DNA of 64,000 nucleotides from Isoperla grammatica. Taxonomy: Eukaryota > Arthropoda > Insecta > Plecoptera > Perlodidae. Position 1 is the stretch's first letter, and each line of letters starts with the position of its first letter. The notes beneath the pieces are model-generated. The model worked only from the letters and a program-made list of their open reading frames with translations. It did no database searches and was not told where the DNA came from. Below, one piece after another: positions 48,855 to 58,939 of this stretch. The stretch lies in the NCBI GenBank assembly GCA_945910005.1, contig OX246746.1:19294932-19358931 (forward strand), given 5' to 3'. Both the position numbers and the translations under genes were made by a program.

Positions 48855-48970
48855 TTTTTGTGCGAATGTTTTTTAAGTCGAGAGACAACTTTTTGAATCC
48901 GATAGTTGGTAATTTTTGTGCGAATGTTTTTTAAGTCGAGAGACAACTTTTTGAATCCGATAGTTGGTAA
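48855..48970. repeat. Perfect 58-bp tandem duplication
   Basis: Two copies begin TTTTTGTGCGAATG at 48855 and 48913 and end GATAGTTGGTAA. No differences are seen, so it is recent. Confidence 0.95.
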
Positions 48971-49267
48971 AGACTCGTGGTTTCCGCATTTGTAGAGGAT
49001 GTTTTCTCCGTTTCATTGATTGATACTCTTGGGTAGGGGATGCAGAAGGATGGACGTGTGAGTGAGCTCTTTATTGGGGGAGGATCAGCGACCTCACTGC
49101 AAGATCCTGCTACATCTACAGGTGTCTGATTATGTTTCAATGATACTTTGCAAAGACGTGCAATAGAATCCGTACGGCTTGAAGAACAAAGACACGACAT
49201 ACTGCATATGAATACAAAGCCGTTTGCGGTGGCTCCCGCGGTTGGAGTGCAGGTCCTAAAACACACG

Positions 49268-49487
49268 TACAGTGTATTCCACGTAGAGATTGCAGTAGGT
49301 AGTTGCATTTCTCTGCCACTGTCTACCCCCACCCACCCTTTGTGGCGAGTGCGAAAGTTAGTATGTGAAATACACCTGTCAAGATGTCTCTTATAATGTT
49401 TTCCACTCGCCACAAGGAGTGGGTGGGTGTAAACAGTGGCAGAGAAATACAATTACGTACTGCAATCTCTACGTGGAATACACTGTA
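49268..49487. mobile_element. Foldback element with about 83-bp arms
   Basis: TACAGTGTATTCCACGTAGA + GATTGCAGTA at 49268 is inverted at the right end. The arms continue through TTTCTCTGCCACTGT and CACCCAC to GTGGCGAGTG, enclosing a 52-bp loop. The 173-codon minus frame 48931-49452 runs across this hairpin and the 58-bp duplication, and is therefore not accepted as a gene. Confidence 0.85.
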
Positions 49488-49648
49488 GTCTCATTCCAAC
49501 CTCAGATTCCTACCAGAAAATTTAATTAATGGGAGACTATAGGTAATGGAAACATATAATACTAAATTTGATGTCATGCCTCAGTTTAAAAAAAAAGTGG
49601 GCTGAACTAAACAAAATGTAAAACACATTGGATGTGCGAGTTTTATAT

Positions 49649-49681
49649 CTGGGCATGTTAAATTACCTATACCATGCCCAG
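49649..49681. repeat. Small stem-loop
   Basis: CTGGGCATG and CATGCCCAG form a 9-bp perfect stem around 15 nt. Confidence 0.7.
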
Positions 49682-49884
49682 TTGGGCATGTGTTATTAAG
49701 CGAGCGAAGCGAGCGTCTCCACTAGACTCTTATGGCACTTCGTTCTGTTTTTTTTTGTTTTTTTTTTATGTCTGTCGATAGCGGTCGAACGGAAAGTCCG
49801 ATCAACTTGAAATTTGGACCATCCACAAGCCTCGATGTGGATTGAAGGTGCATAGTTTTGAGGCAAAATCGTTTGAACAGGTTA

Positions 49885-50112
49885 CAAAGTTACACCATAG
49901 TTACTGCAAACTATTTTTTTGAAACAAAATGGCGGCAAAATGTGAGAAAGCCATATTTTTCTAAAGCTTTTTCCGGTCACGAATATGTTCATTTAATGGC
50001 GATCTGATAAATATTGGCAAAGTTACACAAAAGTTACTCGAAAACATATTTCTGAAACACAGAAACAGCAAAATGTGAGGTGGCTATATTTTTGTCCGGT
50101 CACGAATATTCT
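49885..50112 (+). repeat. Diverged tandem duplication (period about 133 bp)
   Basis: CAAAGTTACAC...AGTTACT...CAAAATG(T)GAG...CCATATTTTT...TCCGGTCACGAATAT occurs twice with many differences. Upstream at 49700-49717 is the AGCGAGCGAAGCGAGCG word. This may be an old repeat element. Confidence 0.6.
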
Positions 50113-50194
50113 AATGTAAACGCGATATGATACGTATAAGAGGAAGAAATTACATTTCAAATGCTGTCAATAACTGTTATACTCGCCGTACAAG

Positions 50195-50328
50195 ATCTTC
50201 GGTAATGCTTCCGTCACGGGTGGGTGAGCGGCAGCCAACCAGCGACCGTGGCTAATTCAAATACCTGCTCGGGTTGGCCGACACGGTAAACACGTCATTG
50301 ATTGATGACGAAAGCATTACCGAGGTTG
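50195..50328. repeat. Inverted repeat of about 20 bp, MITE-like
   Basis: TCGGTAATGCTTCCGTCA (from 50199) is inverted as GATGACGAAAGCATTACCGA (to 50323). The internal sequence is GC-richer. Confidence 0.65.
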
Positions 50329-50339
50329 TTTTGCGAGAC

Positions 50340-51030
50340 CTATAGTAACGGTGGCGGACCGCGGCGAAAACACTATAGACAGAATGACAACGAAAATTCT
50401 TAGCAAAGCACATTGCACTGCATTCAACAATATCGGGAAGTATAATAGCTATGGAAATAGAAAAATTTTTGCAATGCGCATTCTTGAATTGTTGTTAATT
50501 GTTGTTTTTATTAGCTTTGAAATCTTTTCGCCAGAACGTTCGTAAATATGGACGCGCTCGCTTATCAACGCGTCAAACAGAGCGTTTTCCTAGTTTTATG
50601 CAGTTTTTGAGCCCTGGCTAAACAATAACTAAACGAAACTAAATGTTGATTATAGTAACCACTTTTTTAATATTACGCATTGATAATTCCTAGATTTTAC
50701 GCGGTTTTAATAATATGAGACTCAGCTTTCCCCATTCTAACAGCGCCGTTGCTATATAACCTTATCTGTTGGGCAATCTCTAGTGGGTGCCTCGTCATTG
50801 AGTGAGGCTGTGTGGCTGTGACATACTATGCAACCGAGAGGAAGGAAGCTTGAATGAATGCAGACCCGCAGGCGGGAAATAAGTTGTAACCATTTGGTTG
50901 ACATCAATGGGAATGGCCGCGACAAATAAACACAGGTGCACTTCCTCGTATTTCTACACGAAGATGTCCTGCCTACGCGAAACGCTGGTTTCGTTTTACT
51001 ATCATCCTGGCCGCTCCTACCATGCAGACG
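50340..51030. other. Unassigned DNA
   Basis: No gene supported. Open frames at 50752-51163 overlap the tRNA-like block below and show no motif. Confidence 0.4.
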
Positions 51031-51034
51031 GAGA

Positions 51035-51110
51035 GGAGGAATCTCATTAGAGAGTGTGGGTAACGGTATACTGGAAGGTTTGGGTTCTAGGCCCGGGCGA
51101 GCACTCCTAT
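51035..51110 (+). mobile_element. tRNA-like SINE head
   Basis: TCTCATTAGAGAGTG...GTATACTGGAAGGTTTGGGTTCTAGGCCCGGG (given in parts) has the layout of a tRNA-like head: a degenerate A-box, an anticodon-arm spacer and a B-box GGTTCTAGGCC. Confidence 0.45.
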
Positions 51111-51177
51111 CCGTCATAACATTCAGTTGGATTGTATTTCTTTACAGTCAAAAAATAAATTAGTGATCTTAGTAAGT

Positions 51178-51397
51178 TAGAAAAGTGGTTACTAACCAAT
51201 ATTTTTTCATAAGAACTAAAAATTAGATTAACAAAATGTCAAGTATTGCAATCATTAGGGCTGTCATCATTAGAGAAACTAATTAATTATTAATTCTTTA
51301 ATTGGCATCCAAAAGAACTACGGTAAGGGTAAAAATATTTGAAAGTTTTTCAATCCTATGTTTAGTTCGTACAAAGCTGAATGTTGGTACTTTTTCA
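51178..51397. mobile_element. AT-rich foldback family, copy 1
   Basis: GAAAAGTGG...AAGAACTAAAAATTAGATTA + ACAAAATGTCAAGTATTGCA is mirrored by the right arm (TTTCAATCCTATGTTTAGTT ... GTTGGTACTTTTTC). Same family as 55083-55306 and 61105-61347. Confidence 0.7.
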
Positions 51398-51837
51398 ATA
51401 TAAGCGTTCTCAAATACTTTTTTTTACGTTTATTCTGCTTGTAAGGCATACCCAACACATCCCCTTTAATTCGGTACTTATGCCAACATGAGTCGGCTGT
51501 GATATGGACTATATTTCAGCAAGCAACTGTGGCTGTGGGTGGGTCACAGCTATTAAGTTTTGTCAAACGCGCATAAAACGCGTATAAGCTCAAGACACAA
51601 CCTGGCAATACACACATACATGTATTTGCCCTTCCAAGTCCACTGAAAGTAGTATTTACTGATGACAGTTGAGATCTGGCACAATTCATTAGCACTTACT
51701 ACGAAAGTCATGTATTGTTTCCGTAAAAAATATACATCGTCCGTAAAAATCGTTTGGAAAGAGAATTTGTTTGTTCAACAATAATTAAAATTTAAAAAAA
51801 AACATTTCGGAAACCTGCTTAATGGAACTTGAGTCTC

Positions 51838-51992
51838 TTCACGTGACCAACTAGGGAAATTATGGAAATGCAATTTGGATATTTGGGAAGCAATGTGTGA
51901 AGGATGGAAGTAGTAAGTAAGACTCAATTCCAGCACTCGTCTTATGACTGAGGGAAATCTCGAGGAAACCCTTCAGTGTGCTGAGCACTAAG
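51838..51992 (-). mobile_element. SINE family 1 fragment (3' part), minus
   Basis: The minus strand reads GAAGGGTTTCCTCGAGATTT, CCCTCAGTCATAAGACGAGT + GCTGG, TTCCCAAATATCC and TAGTTGGTCACGTGAAGAG, all in the order of the full SINE. The tRNA head is absent. Confidence 0.75.
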
Positions 51993-52208
51993 TGCAGTCT
52001 CCCTCGGTTCCTCGTCAGTACATTATTGTATTGTAGTGTTGGTATTGTATTTTACCCGCCCGAGTGCAGAAAGGACTTATGTACTATATACTTAGGATTA
52101 CTAACAACTAACATAAACTTACAATGAGTATTTTTAGGCGTATCATCTCTTAATTATCAAGAAACACAAAAACTCTTACTGCACCTAGTGTAAAAGGCGA
52201 TTTACAAC

Positions 52209-52224
52209 CTCCCCCCCCCCCCCC
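52209..52224. repeat. Poly-C tract
   Basis: About 15 consecutive C. Confidence 0.9.
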
Positions 52225-52357
52225 AGCTGCTTCTGTTGGATTATAAGTTCTGATGGTCGTATGTAGAAAGTCAAAATATAAACCACTCCAGAGGAAATGT
52301 ATAGAGTAATAAAGATTAGTGAACAATATCAACTCGAACTGAACTTTATTGAATAAC

Positions 52358-52770
52358 TCGACATAAAGTGACACTATATTAGTGCACACTTAGAGCTCTA
52401 ATCCAACATAAAGGGACAGTCTGCATGTTATCAGTGCACACTTAAAGGCTTGAATGCATAGTTCACACTCAAGTCCTCAAATCGACTATTATATAGCCAC
52501 CAATCACAGAACCGTCCACATGGCAATGCCGTTCCGTGATTGGTGGTTGGGCGAGGCTGAGGAGAGGCTGAGTTGAGGAAGGCTCAAGTCTGGACTATGC
52601 ATACCGACGTTAGAGCTATAGTCCTACATAAAGGGACACTTTGCATATGTTATCGGTGCATACTTACGGAACTCTATCCGACATAAAGGGACACTCTGCA
52701 TATGTTATCGGTGCATACTTACGGAGCTCTATCCGACATAAAGGGACACTCTACAAGTGTTATATGTGGG
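52358..52770. repeat. 55-bp tandem repeat, interrupted by a MITE
   Basis: The units carry GACATAAAGGGACACTCTGC, ATATGTTATCGGTGCATACT, then TA-GAGCTCTATCC. Starts at CATAAAGGG are 52407, 52627, 52682 and 52737, plus a diverged unit near 52361. The 165-bp element 52445-52609 splits one unit. Confidence 0.88.
52445..52609. mobile_element. Harbinger-like MITE (165 bp) with TTA target duplication
   Basis: Inverted ends share TGCATAGT-CA-ACT, and inner arms share CACCAATCAC-GAACGG inverse words. TTA flanks both sides (52442-52444, 52610-52612). Removing the element and one TTA restores the tandem unit (GTGCACACTTA joined to GAGCT), as seen intact at 52382-52397. A TTA duplication fits PIF/Harbinger. 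Confidence 0.8.
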
Positions 52771-52774
52771 AGTC

Positions 52775-54005
52775 AACAGTAAACGACCTTTCAAGTAGTG
52801 TGAAATGTTGTGTAAACTAGACAACGGCACCTTGCGTGTTTCCTGTAACAACACTGTAACACATGGTTGTTGCACGCGTGACTGTGCAATCATTACCAGC
52901 AAGCCGACACCTGTCTACATGCGTACTTAGGGTTATTACTCTGCGTTAGTTATACGGGACATATGGTAAAGAATCTCCTTTTGTTAAAAGGGTACTATTT
53001 TTCGCACAGGTAATGAATGACACAATAGAAGGTATAAAATATCGTGATATTACGAGGGAAAGCTGGTGTTTCCTGTGCATCCTTGGAGAATCCATTCCGC
53101 ATTCGACCCTCACTTCCATAGGAAACGTAAACGTACTAAACATTTATTTTACTTAAATTTGTATGATTATTATACCATTCCAGAACACTGTTCTCTTTCA
53201 CTCCCCCAATAGTGTAACGATAACAATTGTATTTATTTATTTTAAAATAGTCTAATTGTTCCCCAAGATGTTTATCATACTTTCCGCCCATGTATGTATA
53301 CAAACAAAATAAATAAATACAAATAAATGTGTCAGTTTGCAACCTTGAGCATATTTTGTATTACTAAACACAGCTCACCTTTGAAATTGTATCATTAATA
53401 ATTGTAACTTTAATTTAGTATTTATATTGTGATCAATACACCCAGATTTAGTATGAATTACTCAGTTCAATTATTGTATACATGTCTAGGGCAAATATTT
53501 ACATTTTCAAAACATATGACAGCTGAATGGATTATTTGAATTCCTGCTGGGATTGAAAATTGTACTACACGCACATAATTAGTAATGATTCATTGGAACT
53601 GAAAATCACTGAATATAAACAAGAAGCGCCTTCCTGACCCAGAATATAGTATAAAATAAACATGTTGACGAAGATTTTCGGGACCTTGTATTTTATTGTC
53701 ACAGGAAATGGTTTTATAACTTATATTTTATTGATTGAACTTTGCTATGGTTTAATTATTACTATCACAGACATTTTGAAACCGTTGCTGTTCATCTATA
53801 GTTACAACAATTCAAAATCGTGAACTAATCTTTTAGAAAGTATTTTCTTCAAAATGGCGGACAACAAAATTGTTCCAAATGTTCACTATTATGACTTAAG
53901 TATGCCCTACATTGCAGGTGTCATAAAATGTGTTCAATTCACTGAAATTTACATCGAAAAAACTAACATTTACAAAATATGCATATCTATTTCAAGAAGG
54001 CGAAA
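52775..54005. other. Unassigned AT-rich DNA
   Basis: No gene or repeat could be supported. Confidence 0.4.
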
Positions 54006-54009
54006 GGCA

Positions 54010-54110
54010 TATTCGTTGTTTCATGTGGGATTCGAACCCACTCCCACGTCAGCTGTATAGTGTTCAGGAATTCAGCACGCAGGTGGCAAGAAGATAAATG
54101 TACTCTCCCA
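54010..54110 (-). mobile_element. tRNA-like sequence (SINE head or tRNA pseudogene), minus
   Basis: On the minus strand GTGGGAGTGGGTTCGAATCC + CAC forms a T-arm with a perfect B-box (GGTTCGAATCC) and a base-paired stem (GTGGG...CCCAC). The upstream D-arm region (CCACCTGCGTGCTGAATTCC) is degenerate, so a functional tRNA is unlikely. Confidence 0.5.
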
Positions 54111-54114
54111 AGCG

Positions 54115-55010
54115 GTTGGAAGCTTATTCGTGATTTCACAATGTTAATGTTTTCTTTATTACGACAGTTTGTATTTTTTGTTCGAAATATCATAATCTAT
54201 TCCAAGTAATCGCCCATAAAGATGATCGTTTTTAAGAATGCTGATCAGGACGTGAACGGTTAGTAAGGCAATAAATCTTGTTTGGTGATTAAATAATGAT
54301 TAAAGAACGCAACATTGAAAAATATCGTGTTAATTGATAATTCATTGGTGGTTACGCGGGGAAGTGGGGGTGACAATAACATATATTATGTCTCCCATTA
54401 TATATGTTTGTATTCGCACGATGTAATACCAAATAAAACTTGTATTTCACCCTGATTGGTCGTCCCCTAATTGGGGTAATAATGGATGGTTTGGAAGTGG
54501 ACACCCAGAAGTTGACTGCAGGCTTGTCGGTATGTCTTCCGATGATGGTGGAAAATGTCGTCCTGTGTTATTGGGTATTCCCGAATAGATGTGGTCCAAC
54601 CTTGGGACCCTGTCCCTGTGGATACCCATGTAGTCACGTCAGCTGACTGACCGAATCAATTGGTCGTGATCTTTATCAGCGAAATAATCAATCATCAAGA
54701 TTGAAGATTTTTTTTAAATCTCCAACGACGAGAAAGTAATTTTTGTCGTTCTCTTGATAATTTAAAGCTTTTTGATATCGGTGTTACTTTGTTCTAATAA
54801 ATATTCCCATTTATCAAATGTGTTTCTGTAACTTTTGTAATGTGAATTGTTGCAACACACCTTTCAAAATTAAATATGAACATTTAAAAAACGGAATATA
54901 TAATGGATATATATATAATATCTTTAACTATAAACTGAAAAAGAGTATTGAATTCTCAGGGGATGATTTATCTTGGTTTGATTTGTGGCAATTTCAAAAC
55001 CTTTAAATAG
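54115..55010. other. Unassigned DNA
   Basis: 54450-54650 is GC-richer and holds two opposite short frames without recognised motifs; possibly an old repeat. Confidence 0.4.
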
Positions 55011-55018
55011 ACAGCAAT

Positions 55019-55034
55019 GGGGGGGGGGGGGGGT
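55019..55034. repeat. Poly-G tract (16 G)
   Basis: Uninterrupted G run. Confidence 0.9.
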
Positions 55035-55082
55035 CCGTCACGTAGGTGGACATACAGACAGGCAGAACGCTACACAAAATTA

Positions 55083-55306
55083 AAAAAGTGATAAGTGAGG
55101 GGCATGTGGTTTCGTAAGAAGTAAAAACTGCAATCACAAAATTTCAAATTTTGCAATCATTACGATTGTTTAGGGAAGCAAATTAAAACATAAATAATTA
55201 TTAATTGGTTCCCTTAATGACAACCATAACGATTGCAATATTTGAAATTTTATAAATCCAGTTTTTAGGTCTTACAAAACCACATTCCCCTTACTTGTCA
55301 CTTTTC
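55083..55306. mobile_element. AT-rich foldback family, copy 2 (best)
   Basis: Arms of about 105 bp match as inverses through AAAAGTGAYAAGTRAGGGG, ATGTGGTTTYGTAAGA, TAAAAACTG, AAAATTTCAAATWTTGCAAT + C and ACCAATTAA. The centre is about 10 bp of AT. No coding capacity and no obvious target duplication. Confidence 0.85.
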
Positions 55307-55309
55307 AAA

Positions 55310-55945
55310 TATCGTGTACCGCTCTCAAAATATAACTAAAAACGCTAATATTGGTGCGGTTTTTACTAAGAGACTACCCTTTGCCCGAAAATGTCGGAAT
55401 AACTTGTTTGTAAATCTACATATACGTTTGCTTGCATGAAGTGGACACATGAGAATAGGATCTAGGTGCGGAGTATGAAGTGTTGACCCCTATTCCGCAC
55501 CCATTGAGTAACCCTCGTGCTTAGTGCCGACCACCCAAACCACTCTCATCACCAGATGACGTCACTAGAAGAAACCCCGCTTGCCGATATCTCGACCGGC
55601 GTCGTCCTTTGGGCTTTGAGCAACTCTTTCCTCGAATATCTGTTTTTTAAATGTAAACCGCAGCAAGCAATTAAGATAAACACATAGTAACGGAGGCCTC
55701 GACCTGCAACTGTCTGCACAGGACTGGATGCCAAACTGTGCGAGTTCATCCGAACTATGCTAGCGATGTCGTTTAGCTTCTCTTCTCGACTTAAATTACG
55801 ATTAATAGCTTTCAGTGACCCCGCGTGAACTATAGAGTTTGTCAAAATCATTCATTATTACTTATGCAATAGTGTTTCGAACACATCATTTCATTCTGGT
55901 GAGCAATTCGTTGGATTTTTCGTAATGCGGTATATACTGATACGT
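55310..55945. other. Unassigned DNA
   Basis: A 100-codon minus frame at 55549-55851 is unsupported by motifs or splice sites. Confidence 0.4.
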
Positions 55946-55947
55946 GT

Positions 55948-56107
55948 AAAGCTCCAACCACAAATGTCGGCATTGGAATCGCAATCGTACATTTTCTTAT
56001 GCTAAATCATTATGACATTACGATGTTAGTGTGAACAACGCTATAAGAACCATGGAATTAACTTTTTGATTGCGATGGCGATCCCGACAATCGTGTTTGG
56101 GGCTTTA
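55948..56107. mobile_element. Small MITE, second copy of the 6427 family
   Basis: AAAGCTCCAACCACAAATGT + CGGCATTGG is inverted at the right end (CCCGACAATCGTGTTTGGGG + CTTT). The interior blocks GTGAACAACGC and AAGAACCATGGAATTAAC match the 6427 copy in opposite orientation. Confidence 0.7.
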
Positions 56108-56344
56108 GAGGAATTGATCAGATCCAGATTATATTATCGGTCCAGATTTTATGAACATGGTTTCCTGAAATATAAATTATCTTTTTTTAATATTGGCAGG
56201 GAGAAGAACTTAATATTATGCTTTCTCTGTAATTAAAAAATTCAACAATTCTTCCCGAAAAATTACCCGAACGTGCTATCGCCCGAACCATCAGGGTAAG
56301 TTTAGTATTATAGTACATATGTATAGCAGTGTAGTATATAGTAT

Positions 56345-56625
56345 AACCGATAAAGGTGGCTCAGCGGTAAGACGCGAGACTCTAATTCGGGAGGTCGCCG
56401 GTTCGATTCCAGCCACCGGCAGTCCTGACTGAAGGTTTTTTCCGAGGTTTTCCTCAGTCGTAAAAGCGAATGCTGGGATTGAGTCATACTATCAGCCCTT
56501 GGACAATCCTTCCCAACTATCCAAACACCCTAATAACCTAGTTAATCACCTGAAGAGGGGCACATCAGGTAAAGCTGGTGTGCACCCAAGAACGGGTATT
56601 CCTACAAAAATTATTATTATTATAT
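56345..56625 (+). mobile_element. tRNA-derived SINE family 1, full-length copy
   Basis: A-box TGGCTCAGCGG lies at 56357-56367 and B-box GGTTCGATTCC at 56400-56410: a clear RNA polymerase III head. The body includes CCTCAGTCGTAAAAGCGAAT + GCTGGGATTGAG and CCTAGTTAATCACCTGAAGA + GGGG. It ends in (ATT)n at 56607-56625. It is the reference copy for the fragments at 8190, 10485, 18125, 43425, 51838 and 62338. Confidence 0.88.
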
Positions 56626-56977
56626 AGTATAGTAACTCCTATCACGTCATTAAGTGTTTCCTTACAAGTGCGCCTTGAAGTACGAACATACACAAACAGT
56701 TTGGTTCTTTATTTACACTAGGACATGTTTAGCGTTGAGCGTGTGGACCATAGCGAAGACATTAGTGACCAATGTTGGCACAGTATGATATCCGAACAGG
56801 TTCCGAGGTGTCGCTCAAGTGACTCTTGACCATCTCAAGTCCTCTCGACACATTCCTTCACAGAGAGTGGTTCACTGTTCACACCTCCGACTGACCACCT
56901 CACTTGTGATCACTTGTGAGTATCCTTGTGACGTCACAATTCGGCCATTCTAGCGATTATAGTGGGTTGACATGACA

Positions 56978-57125
56978 TTGTATTTATTTATTTATTTATT
57001 TTATTATAATTAAGGCCGGTGTAGGTCACAATAAATAAGTAAATAAATAAATAAATTCACATTTAGAGTCTACCCACTCAGTAACTAAACTGATTTGCAG
57101 TGGGGGACTTTAATTTAAAGTTACT
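56978..57125 (-). mobile_element. LINE 3'-end fragment with TATT/AAAT tracts, minus
   Basis: (TATT)n at 56981-57002 and (AAAT)n at 57037-57055 flank a short spacer, then TCTACCC...ACTGATTTGCAGTGGGGGAC as at 11404-11490. The two tracts are inverse and could also pair as a hairpin. Confidence 0.55.
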
Positions 57126-57339
57126 AAACCTATACCCTGTAGACTTCGAACACCATCGACGAGTGAGCGATAACCAATCAAAGATCGATATTTCAATAAA
57201 CATATGAATCAGTGATTGGACAGTGCGAACACCTGCGGACAAATGCCAGAATCAACAAGGCTGATTCAGAACAACTTTGAATTTATCGAGTGCTTCGTTG
57301 CTAGGACGGCTCCAATGCCCTCTTTAGCCTGATGAGGGA

Positions 57340-57670
57340 TGATTGATGAATGATAATGAGGAAGGGAGGAGGGGAAGCCTGGTATCGGCACGTTGCCTAC
57401 TCCTGTCGAAAAGTACAAAGGGGACCAGCGCGACTTTACGTCCCATCCGAAAAGACGGTGTAACTTTTACCAGTCATACAGGTTCCTCCACTAACCTGGA
57501 CTGCCGAGCAGTAGACGAGAAGAACGAAGCTGTTGCACAAGCTTTCGAACCCTCCAATCCGCTCTAGCCAACGGTAGCTATAGTGTTTCAGAAGAGAGTG
57601 GTCACCCATACACCTCCTGACCCAGCCCGAGGTTGCTTAACTTCGGTGTTGAGCTTTCAACAGAATACGG
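57340..57670 (-). mobile_element. 5S rRNA-derived SINE (SINE3-like)
   Basis: On the minus strand the head (57650 down to 57600) reads CACCGAAGTTAAGCAACCTC, GGGCTGGGTCAGGAGGTGTA, TGGGTGACC. This is the internal promoter region of 5S rRNA with scattered changes. The body continues with CGGATGGGACGTAAAGTCGC + GCTGGTCCC and AGGAGTAGGCAACGTGCCG. 5S-derived SINEs (SINE3 class) have this structure. The first 5S bases are diverged (TTGAAAGCTCAA), so it is not a functional 5S gene. The 74-codon plus frame here is not a gene. Confidence 0.75.
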
Positions 57671-57915
57671 GTAGCTTTACGTCAAAAACTGCAGACAATT
57701 TTCATTTTCTAATTGTATCTCAAGATTGCAACATAAAATCGATAATCTGAGTCAATAGCGCACTGTGTTTTGGTAAACCTTACAAACTGAATGAAATATT
57801 ATAACCATTAGCGTCTACGTAGTTATTTTGATTATTAAATCAATAATTAGTAATAACATTAATTAGAAATGAAAACCATACTGATTATAGTGTAAGACAC
57901 AATTTAGAGCATTCA

Positions 57916-58022
57916 GTATGTAGGGCTCATCAAACCACAGTGCGCTGTTGATTTACATTTTCGATTTCGAAGTCCATTCTTGAGATATAATTTAAAAACG
58001 AAAATTGTGTACGGTTTTTGAC
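57916..58022 (+). repeat. Dispersed repeat shared with 1109-1207
   Basis: Second copy of the unclassified repeat; same order of blocks, same orientation. Confidence 0.6.
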
Positions 58023-58273
58023 GTAGAGGTATGAATTGTAGCACCTATGTCCCCCGATAAAGTTTACGAAAATGATTATTATATTGAATGCCACTGTAAA
58101 CGATTAAAAGTGAATGTGCGATCCGTTAGGTTGTGACTGATGGTAAAATAAGAGAATACCTAGAGGCATTACCAAATCAAATTACCAAATTTATGCAACA
58201 AGGTTAATTGAGACGAATGATGATGAACAAGAGTGTGGGTGTTCAGCGCTGATGCGTGTGAAGACGAATTACA

Positions 58274-58293
58274 TGAGAGAGAACCAGAGAGAG

Positions 58294-58374
<81 letters not shown>
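58274..58374. repeat. (GA)n microsatellite (about 100 bp)
   Basis: Nearly pure GA dinucleotide from 58303 to 58372, with a few C interruptions at its 5' end. The Ser-Leu frame on the minus strand is the repeat translated. Confidence 0.97.
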
Positions 58375-58376
<2 letters not shown>

Positions 58377-58939
58377 ATAACAAGAAGAGGAATCTATAGT
58401 GAGACATGATCGTCAAGTTGCAGTTCACTTATTGTGGAGGACGGCGATCATCATTATCGCCATCATCAGTTTTCTTTTCGCGGGAAGGTTAGCAACTTAT
58501 AAAATAACTTATAATAACTCATAAAAACACGCACAGGCGTTCATGTTTGTGTTCAGGTGGGTTGAAGGAAGGCGGAACAGCGCACGTTCGTCACTGCTAA
58601 AAGCTGCGAGGACTCTCTGCCAGTGCCCGGAGGCCATCATATGTCTGCTCCCTTTCTTGCGGGTTTACTGGACAACGGAGAGAATTTAACAATTTTAGGG
58701 ACGGCCAGTTTAATAATTTGTCCATTGTGTATTATTTTAATTTGACGTTAAACTATCTAGGATCAGAAGGTCCAAATTTATTCCAGTTATTAGTTTTAGT
58801 TCACGTTTCCATGTTTGCCGTAGGGATACGATGACCCAGGTAGAAGATGTAAATAAAATAAACTTAATTTTAATTTCAAATGTAGTGGTGGAATAAAAAA
58901 ATCCATTCTTTAATATCTTGTTCATTTTGAAATTGAGAT

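Noticed and set aside
48931..49452. 173-codon minus frame
   Set aside because: It runs across a recent 58-bp duplication and a foldback hairpin; no motif or codon bias is visible.
50752..51163. 121-codon minus and 75-codon plus frames
   Set aside because: They cover a tRNA-like SINE head and show no recognisable domain.
54010..54110. Functional tRNA gene
   Set aside because: The T-arm and B-box are good, but the D-arm and acceptor stem do not pair convincingly; called tRNA-like only.
57343..57567. 74-codon plus frame
   Set aside because: It lies inside the 5S-derived SINE on the opposite strand.
58243..58428. Ser-Leu-rich minus frame
   Set aside because: It is the GA microsatellite translated.
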